This document shows, piece after piece, positions 24,218 to 35,675 of a stretch of 64,000 nt of DNA. The translations under genes were made by a program, and so were the position numbers. Where the stretch lies: contig WTPW01000022.1 in NCBI GenBank assembly GCA_009809945.1, positions 95,174-159,173 on the forward strand. Direction: 5' to 3'. Positions within the stretch are counted from its first letter, which is position 1. Every line of letters begins with the position of its first letter. The notes under the pieces are model-generated. The model did no database searches. It was not told the DNA's origin and worked only from the letters and a program-made list of their open reading frames with translations. This DNA is from Gigaspora margarita. Lineage: Eukaryota; Glomeromycota; Glomeromycetes; Diversisporales; Gigasporaceae.

Positions 24218-24700
24218 CCCAATAGGACTCTGAAATATATATAGTTAGGTCAGGTTAATTATGAAATTACTAAAAATGGAAAAATCTACAGAAAAAACCT
24301 CAAAAATAAGCAAAAAATTACTAAAAATAGAAAAAATCTGCATAAAAACCCCTAAAATAAGTAAACTAATACCTGACCTATCTATGTATATTTCGGGATC
24401 CTACTATAATCTGTTCACTTTAGTGTTTCAAGAGTTGTATGATTAACTGTAATGATTTAATCATTCAATAAATTACCGAAATAAGTATGAAATTTAATTT
24501 TGTTTCCTTTAATGAATATGAATCAAGAAAGCATATATGTATAATTATTTAATCATTCAATAAATTACCAGGAAAGAATGAAGTTTGACTCTATTCACTT
24601 TAACATTTGCATTTCAGAAAAATATACTATATGTATGATTAACTATAATTATTTAATTGTTCAAAAAATCACTGGTATGAGTATAAAATTTAATTCTGTT

Positions 24701-25289
24701 CATTTAAAATAGAAATCACAATAACTCTAATACTAACTCAAACTTAACCACTATATGTACTGCATTAGAAAATAAGTTCTATAACAGAATTTTATACAGT
24801 AAATCGTATGATTCCAATCCAACCAACCACATATTGTGATAATAGGAATATTAAGTAAGTTCTGTTACAGAAATTCTTATGCAAAAATTAACAACTATTG
24901 TATATATGTATTGGTGAATAAGAACTTACATTTACAATGTAAACAAATGCTAAGTGCATAATATTAAATAATCAAAAAAAATCTTCTACATGCTGAGGCT
25001 ACAGATCAAATGCTAATTTTTGATTAAAATGTCATCAATAAACTTTTAATTAATTATTTAAATAAAAATGATATATTTAATTAAAATTGTCATACTATTA
25101 AAAACTTGCTTGTAAGCTCAATTTCAAATTCAATATGATCATACCAAGTTTCATTTTATATAATTAAATTCATGTGATTGAAACCTTGTGTTTAGTGATG
25201 AACAGAGCAGAATCGATGCAACCCATATAGTGATAGTATTATTATTATTATTTTTGTATGGGATTTAGTAGTGATTTGCAAGTACAGAT
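24701..25289. other. AT-rich stretch, nothing supported
   Basis: No frame with protein character and no clear inverted repeat beyond short AT dyads. Confidence 0.4.
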
Positions 25290-25560
25290 TTTTTGTCTTT
25301 ATATTGCATAATGCAACATTATGCAGCATGATGCATTATGCAATCCTGCATCTTTATATAATATAATTACTTTATTAGAATCAAAATTATATAATAATCT
25401 CTATGTGTATTTTTAAATTTTACAAGTCTTGCATTACATTATGCAGCATTATGCATTGCATAATGCAGCATGCATAATGCATAAGGCCCATCTCTAGCAT
25501 TTAGGTATATAGATTGTTAAACCATGCACATGCATGATGCATGCATGCATGACCTATGCA
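25290..25560. repeat. ATGCAT/GCATAATGC microsatellite clusters
   Basis: Clusters of GCATAATGCA, GCAGCATTATGCATTGC and CATGCATGATGCATGC at about 25300-25350, 25430-25490 and 25525-25565, followed by GGCCCATCTCTA and GTGCCCACCTCTAAT. The trailing motifs look like hAT-type ends, but I found no matching left end or 8-bp duplication. Confidence 0.5.
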
Positions 25561-26147
25561 CATGGTGCCCACCTCTAATCATATCTATGATTATTACATG
25601 GGTGGCTATATAACTTCCAATAGTGAGTTGCTATTATAACTTCATACAACTGTGATAATAATAAGCAATTTACAGAAACCTAAAAATTCTATAGTGAATT
25701 TTCTGATTGATTGATAGTATAGTGAATAGATGTTTGTATTTTAATATAACAAATATCAAAATTATTTAACATTTCTAAATTAAACATTTTATGAAATACA
25801 AAATAACGCCCAAAAGTATTTTGATCAAATTAAACTTAATTATGGTCTTTTTCAAACAATGCTCCTAGATGTTATTTACAATATAGTTTACTATACATTT
25901 CTGGTTTAGATGACTGTGTCATACAACTACTTATTTATTATTTATTATATAAATAGCAAATGCAATTAATATTTATTTTTATTTATATATAAATAAAATA
26001 ATTGAAACTGAAACAAAAATGCTTGCAGAAAAGCAATCAAGATTGCAACAGGTATTATTACCATAAGCAGTTAAATTTGTACTGTATATTATTGACAAGT
26101 TTTTCTATTTTTATTATGCAGACCAGTCAATATAAAAAATATAAAGA

Positions 26148-27098
26148 TCCACTGGAGACGTTTTCAGAAAATCATATCTGTATTACTGTACTGTCTATCT
26201 GTGACACAAAGTCGGGTCATAGGATCTGTAGCCTGGGTCGCACCAATCAAATTGGGAGCTATAGAGGTAATCATGTACAACATGACCAATACGGCGTAAA
26301 AATCCTGGGGACATTGCAGGGACGAAACATGCTTGGCAAGACCCGAGCGAAGAATTAACTGAGCTTTCGATGGTACATAAAGAACAGAATCGGATAGAGA
26401 AAAGCTGGGAAGGCTGGATGGGCAAGAGCCCCTATGGCAAGAGGGGGTCCACCAACCTGGCCGCTGGAGTCGCACCGGAGAAAAAGGACATGCATTACGG
26501 AAGCATGGACCAAGGAAAGGGAGACCTAAGGCATCTTAACGCTGGGCTAACTGATCCTTCCGGGCCAACTGGATTGGTAGTTCGGAATACCAGTAATATC
26601 TTGAAGAGAATAGGACGGGTGTACTGGGGTAAGGTGAACTTCGCAAGGGCAGAAGTAGGTAACGGTAGTGGTTTAATAGTTAGCCCTGACTGCAAGTATA
26701 CAGGTTAAGCTGTAGCGGATGTTACTGAAGTGTAGGTGAATACCTATGTGGGATAGGTACTGCTCTACAGGTTTACTACAGGGGCAAATGCCCTCCGTAA
26801 GTGGTTTGGCTAAAGCCTCAGGGTACTTCTCATGGTAAATTAGTTCCCGAAAGGGTATATTGGGAGGAACATAGGACATGGGTAGAAGCCAGAGGGTTTA
26901 AATAGGCAATCCCATAGTTGGGTTGTACGTATGGCAGCTAGTGTGGAACAACACCAAAAGTGTAAGTGGCTGGTTGTACTCTCGTTATACAAATGTAATA
27001 TGTGGCATAGTCTTCATGACCGGGCCAACCCGTTTGTACCAATAAAGTGCTAGGGTACCTAAGTTGTCACCTTAATATTAAAAAAAAAATAAAATAAA
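26148..27098 (+). mobile_element. Long SINE, family B, 5'-truncated copy
   Basis: From TCCACTGGAGACGTTTTCAG onward this matches the full-length copy at 57479-58486 closely, ending TACCAATAAAGTGC, CTAGGGTACCTAAG and an A-rich tail. The flanks share ATAAAAAATATAAAGA (26132-26147 and 27099-27114), a perfect 16-bp duplication. The tRNA-like head is missing, as expected of incomplete reverse transcription. Open frames on both strands (for example 26370-26708) are shadows of this GC-richer body and are not conserved in frame with the other copy. Confidence 0.9.
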
Positions 27099-27275
27099 AT
27101 AAAAAATATAAAGAATAGAATATGATAATTGTTATAGAAATGTCAAGTTTTTGAAGAGAAGGAATTGAATTTTTGCTTCCTTTTAGAATTAACTGTTCTT
27201 ACTAGAGTAGCAAGGCTATTTCTATTAATAGTAATTTAACAGAAGAAAAATATTTTAATTATATTTTAATTTTAC

Positions 27276-27365
27276 AGTCAAACTTCTCTAAATGCATATG
27301 GTTGGGGCCTGCTCTAGAGCATGCATTTAGGGAAGGTTGCAATTAGAGAACATCTTAATTAAAAA
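27276..27365. repeat. Remnant end of a pogo-like element
   Basis: TACAGTCAAACTTCTCTAAA with TGCATATG, then AGAGCATGCATTTAGGGAAG, resembles the CAGTYRAACC..CTAAATGCA type ends seen at 57015 and 60185. The two parts form a short hairpin. No distant partner end was found. Confidence 0.4.
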
Positions 27366-27656
27366 AACCACAACATCAAATACTAAAATTAAGTTCCTGC
27401 AAATGTAACCTTTACCAGCTTTATCATTAAATATACACTCTATATTATACTTCACATAACACATAAATATATTAATTTAAACTTCTAAAAATAAAAAAAA
27501 ATACTAATTTATATACATAATATGGCGGCAAAGCCGCCTACATGTGCAATGCTAGTTTATAACAATAAATTGGTGCGAATAGTAATTCCCTAAACTTATC
27601 TATAACAAAATATTCAATAAAGAATCAGAAATCTAAACCTAGTATGGAATACCTAG

Positions 27657-29256
27657 TTATAATAATTGCACAAAGTAAAAATCAACGATACTTTTCCATG
27701 CATTAATGTCTTTTAACCAATGTATAACAATTGTATGCGGGGATGCCCAGTGCCTCCATATAGGACGATTTATTGGTACTCGTGGATCGTGAAACATTAA
27801 GCAATCCTCATTGAATTGATTCAAAGTTGAATTCGTATGTTTATCCAACCATAACCCTAATTGCATATCTTCAGGCCCATTCCATTCTTTTTTGTTAAAT
27901 GGAATTGACGTAAATACGTGAGCATAATTAATTGAAAGTACTTGGAGTAGGCCTCGAGCAAAGGACATATTCTTATATTGAACTATATGTCCATAATATA
28001 GATAATCACGTGGTAGCGGTCGAAGGTTAAGAGCCATATTATAAATGAATCATCATCAGTCTTTGCAGCATAATCATATTCTGTGGTTTTAATATTCAAT
28101 CCAACCCATTGCCAGCAATAATATGCCTTGCCATTATTCATATTTTCTTCAAAATACAAATATGGCATTTCAGTAATTGTTGTAGTAAATAATTAGTAAA
28201 AATAATAACAAGTTTGTTAAGTATTAGCTAAATCGATCAATTACTCAAATTTTTCATAATTTAAAAATTTTACCTTTTACATCCAAAATGATAATATCAC
28301 CATAAGTATCATTCTCTGAGATCAATTGGGACAAGTCCTTATCATTCGATTTACCAAGAATAAATTTGAAATCTACATTATCATCAATTAAATCTTTTTT
28401 TTTGCTTCAAATATAAAGTTCGTATTAAATTTCGAATCACATTATTTTTAGCTATTGACCAAATACCGATAAAGATGCGAACTGAAGACCAACTCCATAA
28501 TTCGCTAAATGAATTCCATTTTTTCATGATAACTTTTACATTCCATTTTGGCTTTGAAGGGAATTGGATTGTTTTGATAAGAGCTAATCTCTTCGTTACT
28601 GGGCTTTTTACTTTTGAGTCCTTTTTTGAGAGGTTGCTTTTTTTTTATGCTCGATGTTAAGAGACTGAGCTCCTTTAAGTATTCCTTCTCAGAGTAGGGT
28701 TTCTTTACGAGAGCAGTCTACGTCGATGTAAATTTTATTAGTTTTGACATATGCTACATGACAATAATACCAAACGATTATATTAAATCACATCAATAAA
28801 GTCAATAACATAGTGGCTAAAGTTCAAGGTAAAGTCGCTTAGCATGTCAGAAAATAATGTAACAACAGGTCTTTCATTAGAGTTTTAATAATAAAAACTT
28901 TTATTAAAAGTTTTATTAATAAAAATCAAAAAGAACTGTTTATTATTCTTTGATGTGCTAAATATTCTTGAAAACTAATTCGCTACGAAGTGATTTACAT
29001 CTCTTGTAATAGTAGACTTCTATCAAGTTTAAACTTACATTGGTAATTTCGTCAATCTTAATATCATTATCGTCAATCTTATTAATACCATTATTGTCAA
29101 TCTTATTGTCGTCAGTCTTATTAATATCATTATCGTCAATCTTTTAATATCAACCTTATTAATGCCATAATCATTATAATATTTTAGGGCAAAAAGTAAG
29201 ATAAAAACAATTTCTAAGACACCTATAAATATTATAATTGAACGACCGGAAAACAT
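27657..29256 (-). pseudogene. GT31 family (galactosyltransferase-like) gene, frameshifted
   Basis: Family 31 enzymes are type II Golgi membrane proteins that transfer hexose from a nucleotide sugar. The ATG at 29256 opens MFSGRSIIIFIGVLEIVFIL, a signal anchor, followed by a D/N/I/K-rich stem and a GTAAGT donor at 29038. Downstream on the same strand come RIFIGIWSIAKNNVIRNLIR (near 28480; family: IGVxS, RRxxIRxTW), DFKFILGKSNDKDL, NDTYGDIIILDVK, a GT-AG intron (28273-28147), then KAYYCWQWVGL, YDYAAKTDDDSFI with the metal-binding DDD at 28049-28057, LYYGHIVQYK, GPEDMQLGLWL and a stop at 27657. Reading through needs single-base corrections at A or T runs near 28038, 28400 and 29135, and a TGA stands upstream near 28692. 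Either it is a young pseudogene or homopolymer errors have broken a real gene. The exons between 28700 and 29038 are unresolved. Confidence 0.75.
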
Positions 29257-29392
29257 AATTAAGTTTTTATTGTGTGAAATATAAGTGAGAATACATATAC
29301 TGGTATAAAGGTTATGATAAGTAATTAAAAGATTATGAAAAGAAACTTTAACTAAGAGGAATTGAATGGGCAATCAGCTTTTGGCCAACTCG

Positions 29393-32250
29393 ACAATAAT
29401 TTAGTGAAATAAAAAAATTAATTTTGTACTTTCTTTTTTCCTTTTTTATTTGGCTTGGCAAAATTAATTTTGTGTCTTGGCATTAGGCGTAAAATCAGTA
29501 TGTACTGTGCAGGAAATTTAAATCTTTTATCACTTTATATAGAAAACATATCAACTAACACATTAAGATAAGCTAATTCAGTAACGGCGTATTTTAGGTT
29601 TTAGCTGTAAGTATAGAATAGTTGCTATTTGAGTATCGAAAGATTAGTATGTGAGACGAAATCTGGATTCAAACATACATTAAGGGTAATCGACACTTTA
29701 CAATTAAGCTTACCCAATTAAAAGCATTAACTACACTTGCATAATTAAACATCTTAGAGTTTACTATAGAAGAAGAAACATTTCCAATACTCTGTTGATA
29801 AAATTAATTTGAAGTTTTCACGTTTTGCGTTTAAATGATTCATTAAATTTGTCAATTTTTGGATTATTGACTATAATCCAGGAGGGTATAAATTGCATGG
29901 ATACTTGCCGTCACTTGCATGTCTATTGTTGTCAGGTTATTTTTTTTTTTTAAAAAAAAAAAAGAAATCGCTTAATTTCTGTAATAACTGCCCTACCTTG
30001 TTTAGTGCGTTGAGAGTGCGTTTGGGGTGCGTCAAGTGTAACTCAGTTTGCATAAGGAGAGCATATTCTTGCGTTGTGAATACAAAGTAAAATATCCAAT
30101 TATTGCTGCACACCATACAATCACTTGAACAATCACCTGATTGTTGTCCGCTTGCACGATTTTGCAAAAATAATTTTGCCAGGACATAAATCAAGATTAG
30201 AAATCAGATAAGCCAACAATTTACACTATATAGTATGAAATAGACTTAATTTAGGCCGAAAACAGATAACGGATCGTATCAATGGAAAGACGAAGTCATG
30301 AGGAAGGCCATTCAAACAGATGCCGAGAATCGCACACACCACTTATTTTGCCTGTAAACTATATTATTTCGTACTCCGTTCTTGATTTAATGCGGACGAT
30401 AATTAAGAATGTAACCAAGGCATTGAAGTCTGAAAACTTTATTAAAAGCATGCTTTAGTCTAGGTCCGGTCTTTTTAGACCGGATAGGTATCTTAGGCTT
30501 CGCAGTGGCTTCACCTATGAGCCTTCCTAGTTTTGATCCCGTTTGTGTTGGTTTCGCCAAACCCAAAGCCTATCCTTTCTATTTTTACAATGCCCTAGTC
30601 CATTTACAATCCCTCGTTCTGAACCTCCGCCCACAATTTTATTTACATTTGAAGTCAAAAAATAATAAATAAAAAAATTACGCAATATCTAAATATTTGG
30701 TTTGAATCCCAAGCCACCAACACTCAATTCCGAGCCACATTTTAACTCACGGCCATAGGAGTTACCCGTGACAATATTACATCGTAAATCATTTAAATGC
30801 TTCTGAATTGCTCACATGAATAATTAAGTACCATATAAACAATAATAATGTCAAATGACAAGTTTTAGTAAGCCCAGGCTAATAAATTAGACGATATTCT
30901 AATGGGTTTCAAGTTAATAGAATCGGCAGAATAGACCATCGCTGAATCAAACAATTACCCTAACAATTCGTCAAATCAATCAAAAAAAGTACAGAAAGGT
31001 TTAAAGATTCAGATTCTATTCAGAGCCCAATCATCGAAAATTAGACGATATAATTGAAAAATGATAGCATTTTGAGTGTAAATATCTCATAGCAACTTAT
31101 ATTTCTTGTAATATATTTTTTATAGATATAAATTAATCGATAGTTATAATTGAAAATCCAATGACAAGTTTGACATTCATATAGTGCAACTTAATCCTCT
31201 AAGTATCCCTGACTAATAAAGTATATGCAGACTAGTTCACTCTATACGGTAATTTATGTGCGCCACAGGTTAAAGATTGTATAACGATACGTATTCTGCT
31301 GATCAGGAGCTGAGTCTATTGTTTATAAATTTAAAGCCTGAAGCTTACTCAACAAATAATCTTATTTGTTTTTCTAATCAAGATTAGTCAATCAGATTCT
31401 TTACTGAATTCTTTCAATAATACTACAATATATAATATTTATTACTAAACTAACATGGCTGAGGTAATTAAGCAGTATTTTATTATGTGACGATATTTAT
31501 TATTAATTAAATGTTTAGACTAAATACTTTTGATATTTCTACTAGCGAATCAAAATAATTACGAATATAATTTATTAATTTATCACTTTTTGTTAATTTA
31601 ATTTCATTTGATAAAAGTTTAAAGCTAACTTCAAACCTTTTAAATTTTATATTTTGTCTAACAATAAAATATAATATCTCAAATTGATGCCATATATATT
31701 TGTAAGAATCAATGACAACATGAGTGACGCCATAGTAAAACCAGACTTCTGGTTTTTAAACTTATAATTTATCGGACTCAATTATTCATATTTTTTCAAG
31801 GATTAAATCCGGTATATTCGTTGTCGCTAAATCCAAACTAACATAATTTGGATTTTGTCCACGCTCATATCCCAAACTCTGGCTAAATTAGTATCTCAAT
31901 AATAAAAGTTATTTAAACAAGTGATATGCGTCCTAATCTTATAGTTATACATAAAAATATTTACAACATATCAATATTTATTTTCTGTTTTAAATTTTAT
32001 AAATGGTAATTGTTTGTGAAGGTTTGAAATCCGTTCTGGTTTTACCGGTAAGTATGTTTATAAGTATAAAAACGAAGTCTGATTTTTCTTAGCATCACTC
32101 ATATAAATTGTTTAGAATGAACAGATGAATAAAATTTTAGCATCATAAATGATGCAAACTTTTAGCGTAGTAATAACTTACCAATTAATAGTGAAAATTT
32201 TTTTAGAAAAAGTTTTTGTATTGTATTGTTATATTCTATAGATTGTTGTA
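29393..32250. other. Intergenic region between the glycosyltransferase and the transporter
   Basis: Less repetitive and less AT-skewed than most of the window. A minus-strand frame at 29937-30194 (LAKLFLQNRASGQQSGDCSS...) has protein-like composition and several cysteines, but I do not recognise it and it ends in a homopolymer. The segment at 30455-30640 is listed separately. No other gene is supported. Confidence 0.4.
30455..30640 (-). other. GC-richer segment with two short hairpins, unknown
   Basis: On the minus strand it contains CCGGTCTAAAAAGACCGG, a perfect stem with a small loop, and GGTTTGGCGAAACC, a second stem, between which lies ATAGGTGAAGCCACTGCGAA. The composition stands out from the AT-rich surroundings. 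It could be a structured RNA, or part of a SINE-like repeat or UTR. No A or B box and no flanking duplication was recognised. Confidence 0.35.
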
Positions 32251-33857
32251 ATGTCTGATCAGTATGACAACAACTTTGGAACTCAAGAAGATAAGCCTCC
32301 AAAATCTAAATCTAAATCTAATCTTGTGCAATCAATCTTCAATTTTTGCAATGTTTTAATAGGTAATAAATTGAATTATTACTAAAATATTTATGGTTCG
32401 AGTGACTCTTGTTTCTGCTCACTGAATTGAAATATTTTAATGATGCAATATTTCAATTATATTTTAATGACTTGTTAGGTGTCGGAATCCTTTCATTACC
32501 TCTGGCATTTAAATATACAGGGTGGATTATCGGGATTTCATTATTATTTTTCTGCATGGGAGCTGCGAATTACACTGCAGGACTATTAATAAAATGTTTG
32601 AATTATAAAGAAGGGATTTACACATATCCTGACATAGGTATTCCATAACAATTTTTTTTCTTTAGTCATGACGTTTAATAATATAAAATTTTTACAAATA
32701 AAATACACAACTCATAATAGCTACGATTGCGTTTGGAAATTTGGGAAATTTTGTTACATTAGTTATATTTACATTAGATTTAATTGGAGTAGCAGTTTCT
32801 TTAGTAATCCTTATTGGTGATTCTTTACAATTATTATTTCCTGATATATCTCTTATATCTCTAAAAATTATTGCTTGGGTTATATTAATGCCATTAGGAT
32901 TTATTGATCTTAAATATCTCGCGAGTTTTTCATGTCTTGGAATATTAACAACTATAATTTTAGCAATTATAGTAATAATCGATGGATTTGCAAGAGATGA
33001 ACGACCTGGAAGTTTATTTAATCCTATGAAAACTGAATTATGGCCTACCGATTGGAATTCTTTACCTTTTAGCTTTGGATTAATAATAGCTGGATATTCA
33101 GGTTATTAATTTGTTCTTTTGAATTATAATGCAATTAGTACTAACTATAGGATATTTTTCAGGACATCCTACATTTCCTTCAATATATTTAGATATGCAG
33201 ACACCTAATAACTTCCAGAAAGCAATAAATATCTCGTACATTTTTGGTACTGTTATTTATCTTTCATTAGCTGTATGTGGTTACTTAATGTTTGGAAATC
33301 TGACAAAACCAGAGGTATGGTTAAATTATACATTTAAATATTTTTAATTTTAAATTTATAATAATTTTATCTTGAATAATACTGTAAATATAAATATTAT
33401 ACTATAGATAACACAAAATATCGTGTCTACACCTGATCATTTGATATTTCTAAATAAGTTTATAGTATGGGCCGTAGCAATTAATCCATTTACAAAAATT
33501 GCGCTTATATTAAACCCAATAAATTTATACCTAGAAACACAATATCAATCAAGTCCATGCAATTTATGGACTCACCTACGTAATGGCTGTTACATATTCA
33601 TAAAGTTCTTGTCACGTACGTTTGTATTAACTGCTGTTGTATTCATTGCAATCAAGTATCCACAATTTGATAGAGCATTAGAATTGATAGGTAGTTTTTT
33701 ATTTTACGCTATTGCTATAATTTTTCCAAGTATGTTCTATTTGAAATTATATAGTAACAGTTTAAGTTGGTGGGAATGGTTAGTAAATTTATTACTTATT
33801 TTGGTGTGTACTGTATTAGCAATTTTAGGAACTATTTGGGCATTTTTGTTTTATTAA
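32251..33857 (+). CDS. Amino acid transporter, AAAP/Aa_trans family (AVT/SLC32-36-like), five exons
   Basis: A multipass permease that probably moves amino acids across the vacuolar or plasma membrane in exchange or symport with protons. The model is exons 32251-32362, 32479-32637, 32721-33101, 33163-33314 and 33408-33857. It totals 1254 nt and encodes 417 residues, normal for the family. All introns are GT-AG, 61-116 nt, and the third carries TACTAAC. The short N-terminus (MSDQYDNNFGTQ, S/K-rich) leads into NVLIGVGILSLPLAFKYTGW, the family's first-helix signature. Further helices follow, then GYSGHPTFPSIYLDM and CGYLMFGN, both typical, and a C-terminal hydrophobic run to WAFLFY. Every exon joins in frame and I see no stops, so it looks functional. 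The substrate cannot be told from the sequence. The start was chosen because the ATG at 32251 opens directly into the conserved frame. Confidence 0.88.
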
Positions 33858-34703
33858 GTTGTTTTCGTTATCATATTAGTTATATAATGACCTAATTTTT
33901 TTTTAAATGACAAATAAAAGAATAGTAGTATAAAAGTTTAAGGTATACATAAATGATGCCATTATTGTCATTAACGGATTGAAATTGTTGTCTATTTGAA
34001 GGAAGCATCCATTCACTTTAGGAATATAATGTCTAGTGATGAAAGATTTAAAAATTATCTGTTGTTTGTACAATAATAACGCTACCAAAGAAATAGAGCC
34101 TATTTCCTACAAAAGCAGAACTTTAACTAAAATGCTCAAATGAAGTAAAACTTACTATTATTGTTCACGAAAAATATTTTGAGAATAAGTTCATTTTGAA
34201 TTAATAATAAATATTCCAAGACAAGATTGAATAGTATGAACATCCGTATGTACATACAGTACTACAGTACTGGGGTGATAAATCAACTGTAGCCAAAACT
34301 AGAAAACTATTTTATCTCATGGGTACTATGTAACAGCCCATGCTTTGTTTTTAGGCTTTCTACCGGTCTATATGAAATCACATGATTTCATATTGACCGA
34401 TTGATATAATCTTGTAAGTATTTTATGAGGTCTAATTTTTAGAATTGTAATATATGCAATGCTTTGTTTATTCATTTAAATAAAAAATACATTTTTTTAA
34501 AAATGATAATGTAAGTGGTAGTGAACTTCTTCTCGCGCATCGTACTATCATTAAAATTCCTAAGTCTTCGTAAGTTACAAGTGTAATATAATTAGAAATG
34601 TCAACCGATTGTAATCTTGGTTCTGCAAAAGATCCCTATGATGAAAACCTATGAATGCGTGAAGGTTTATGCTGCCGAAGAATTTGTGGTGTCTGGAGAA
34701 CTT
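33858..34703. other. Downstream intergenic region
   Basis: Nothing beyond AT-rich sequence is supported until the MITE at 34712. TTGTGGTGTCTGGAGAACTT near 34685 begins a short repeated phrase (ACTTGTGGTGTCC) that resumes at 38800 after the nested elements. Confidence 0.4.
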
Positions 34704-35098
34704 GTAGTGTCCAGTGTTGGCACATGACTAGGTCATAACAGGTCATATCAATGTTTAATTAGTGAGATTATATGATTGTAGTTATATGATTTTATTAATT
34801 AAACTTGGTGATATAATCTGTATGACTTAGTTATATGACTTGAGTAAATAAACTTAGTGATATGACTTGTTATGACCTGGTTATATAACTTTATTGTGAT
34901 ATGACCTGTTATGACTAGTCATAACAGGTCATATCACAATCAAGTCATATAACCAGGTCATAACAAGTCATATCACTAAGTTTATTTACTCAAGTCATAT
35001 AACTAAGTCATACAGATTATATCACCAAATTTAATTAATAAAATCATAAGGGAGACGGAGGTATTATGATGAAGGGGGTATTATGATGAATTTGGATT

Positions 35099-35212
35099 AT
35101 CTTGTGAACCTGTGATCCAAATCGGATAATTTTTTCACCATTCGAATCCTCACAGTGAGAGGATTCGAATGATATAAAAATTACCCGATTTGGACCACTA
35201 GGTCACAAGATA
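35099..35212. repeat. Hairpin module in the pogo 5' region
   Basis: ATCTTGTGAACCTGTGATCC, AAATCGGATAAT and CCATTCGAATCCTC face their complements GAGGATTCGAATGATATAAA, CCCGATTTGGACC and GGTCACAAGAT around a tiny loop. Similar modules lie in the MITE at 52844-53812 and at 13969-14255. Confidence 0.75.
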
Positions 35213-35675
35213 TGAAGAAAAAATGATATTATAACGAACCGGGTATTAATAACGAACTATTAGTTATGCATTGTGTGTTTAATGTGAAGAATAGCTAATA
35301 ACATCATGTGATAGAACTTGTTTCTTTAAAAAGAAATGCTTGATTGACATGATTTAAATTTACACTGCACGTTTTATTTTGTAACACTTAGACTTTTCAC
35401 TTTTTTTTTTTTAGACTTTTTGCTCTTTTTTTTTTAGACTTCGCTCTTTTTTTTTTTTAATCTTTTCAAATCAAACGCGCTTTACTAATGCAATAGATCG
35501 AGATCTGTTGTCAATATTTACTTTAGAACTGTACTAGATAGTTTAATAAAAAAGACTCATTTATCTGACTAGTGAGGCGTTTCATAAAAGTGTACATTAC
35601 TACATAGTTTATTACATTATATTACATTACCACGATACTTTTATAAGACAGAAAATTATAATAAATTAACATGCA

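Larger units (their letters stand above)
19830..24700 (+). repeat. Array of roughly 100-bp repeats, heavily interrupted
   Basis: The recurring phrases are GAGTATGAAGTTTAATTCTG, TTCACTTTAATAATTGTGTT, AAGTGTATAATTAACTATAA and TCATTTAATCATTCAATAAA, in that order, before the next GTATGAAG. Copies start near 19845, 19990, 23200, 23505, 23610, 23750, 23840, 23925, 24010, 24480, 24570 and 24670. The 2.5-kb element at 20014-22575, the SINE at 22624-23162 and the MITE at 24028-24217 lie within it. A plasmid-like or coding role is not indicated. Confidence 0.75.

Noticed and set aside
26164..26708. Several overlapping frames of 70-118 residues on both strands
   Set aside because: They lie in the GC-richer SINE body. 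The copy at 57479 breaks the same frames with stops and indels, so they are not conserved as protein.
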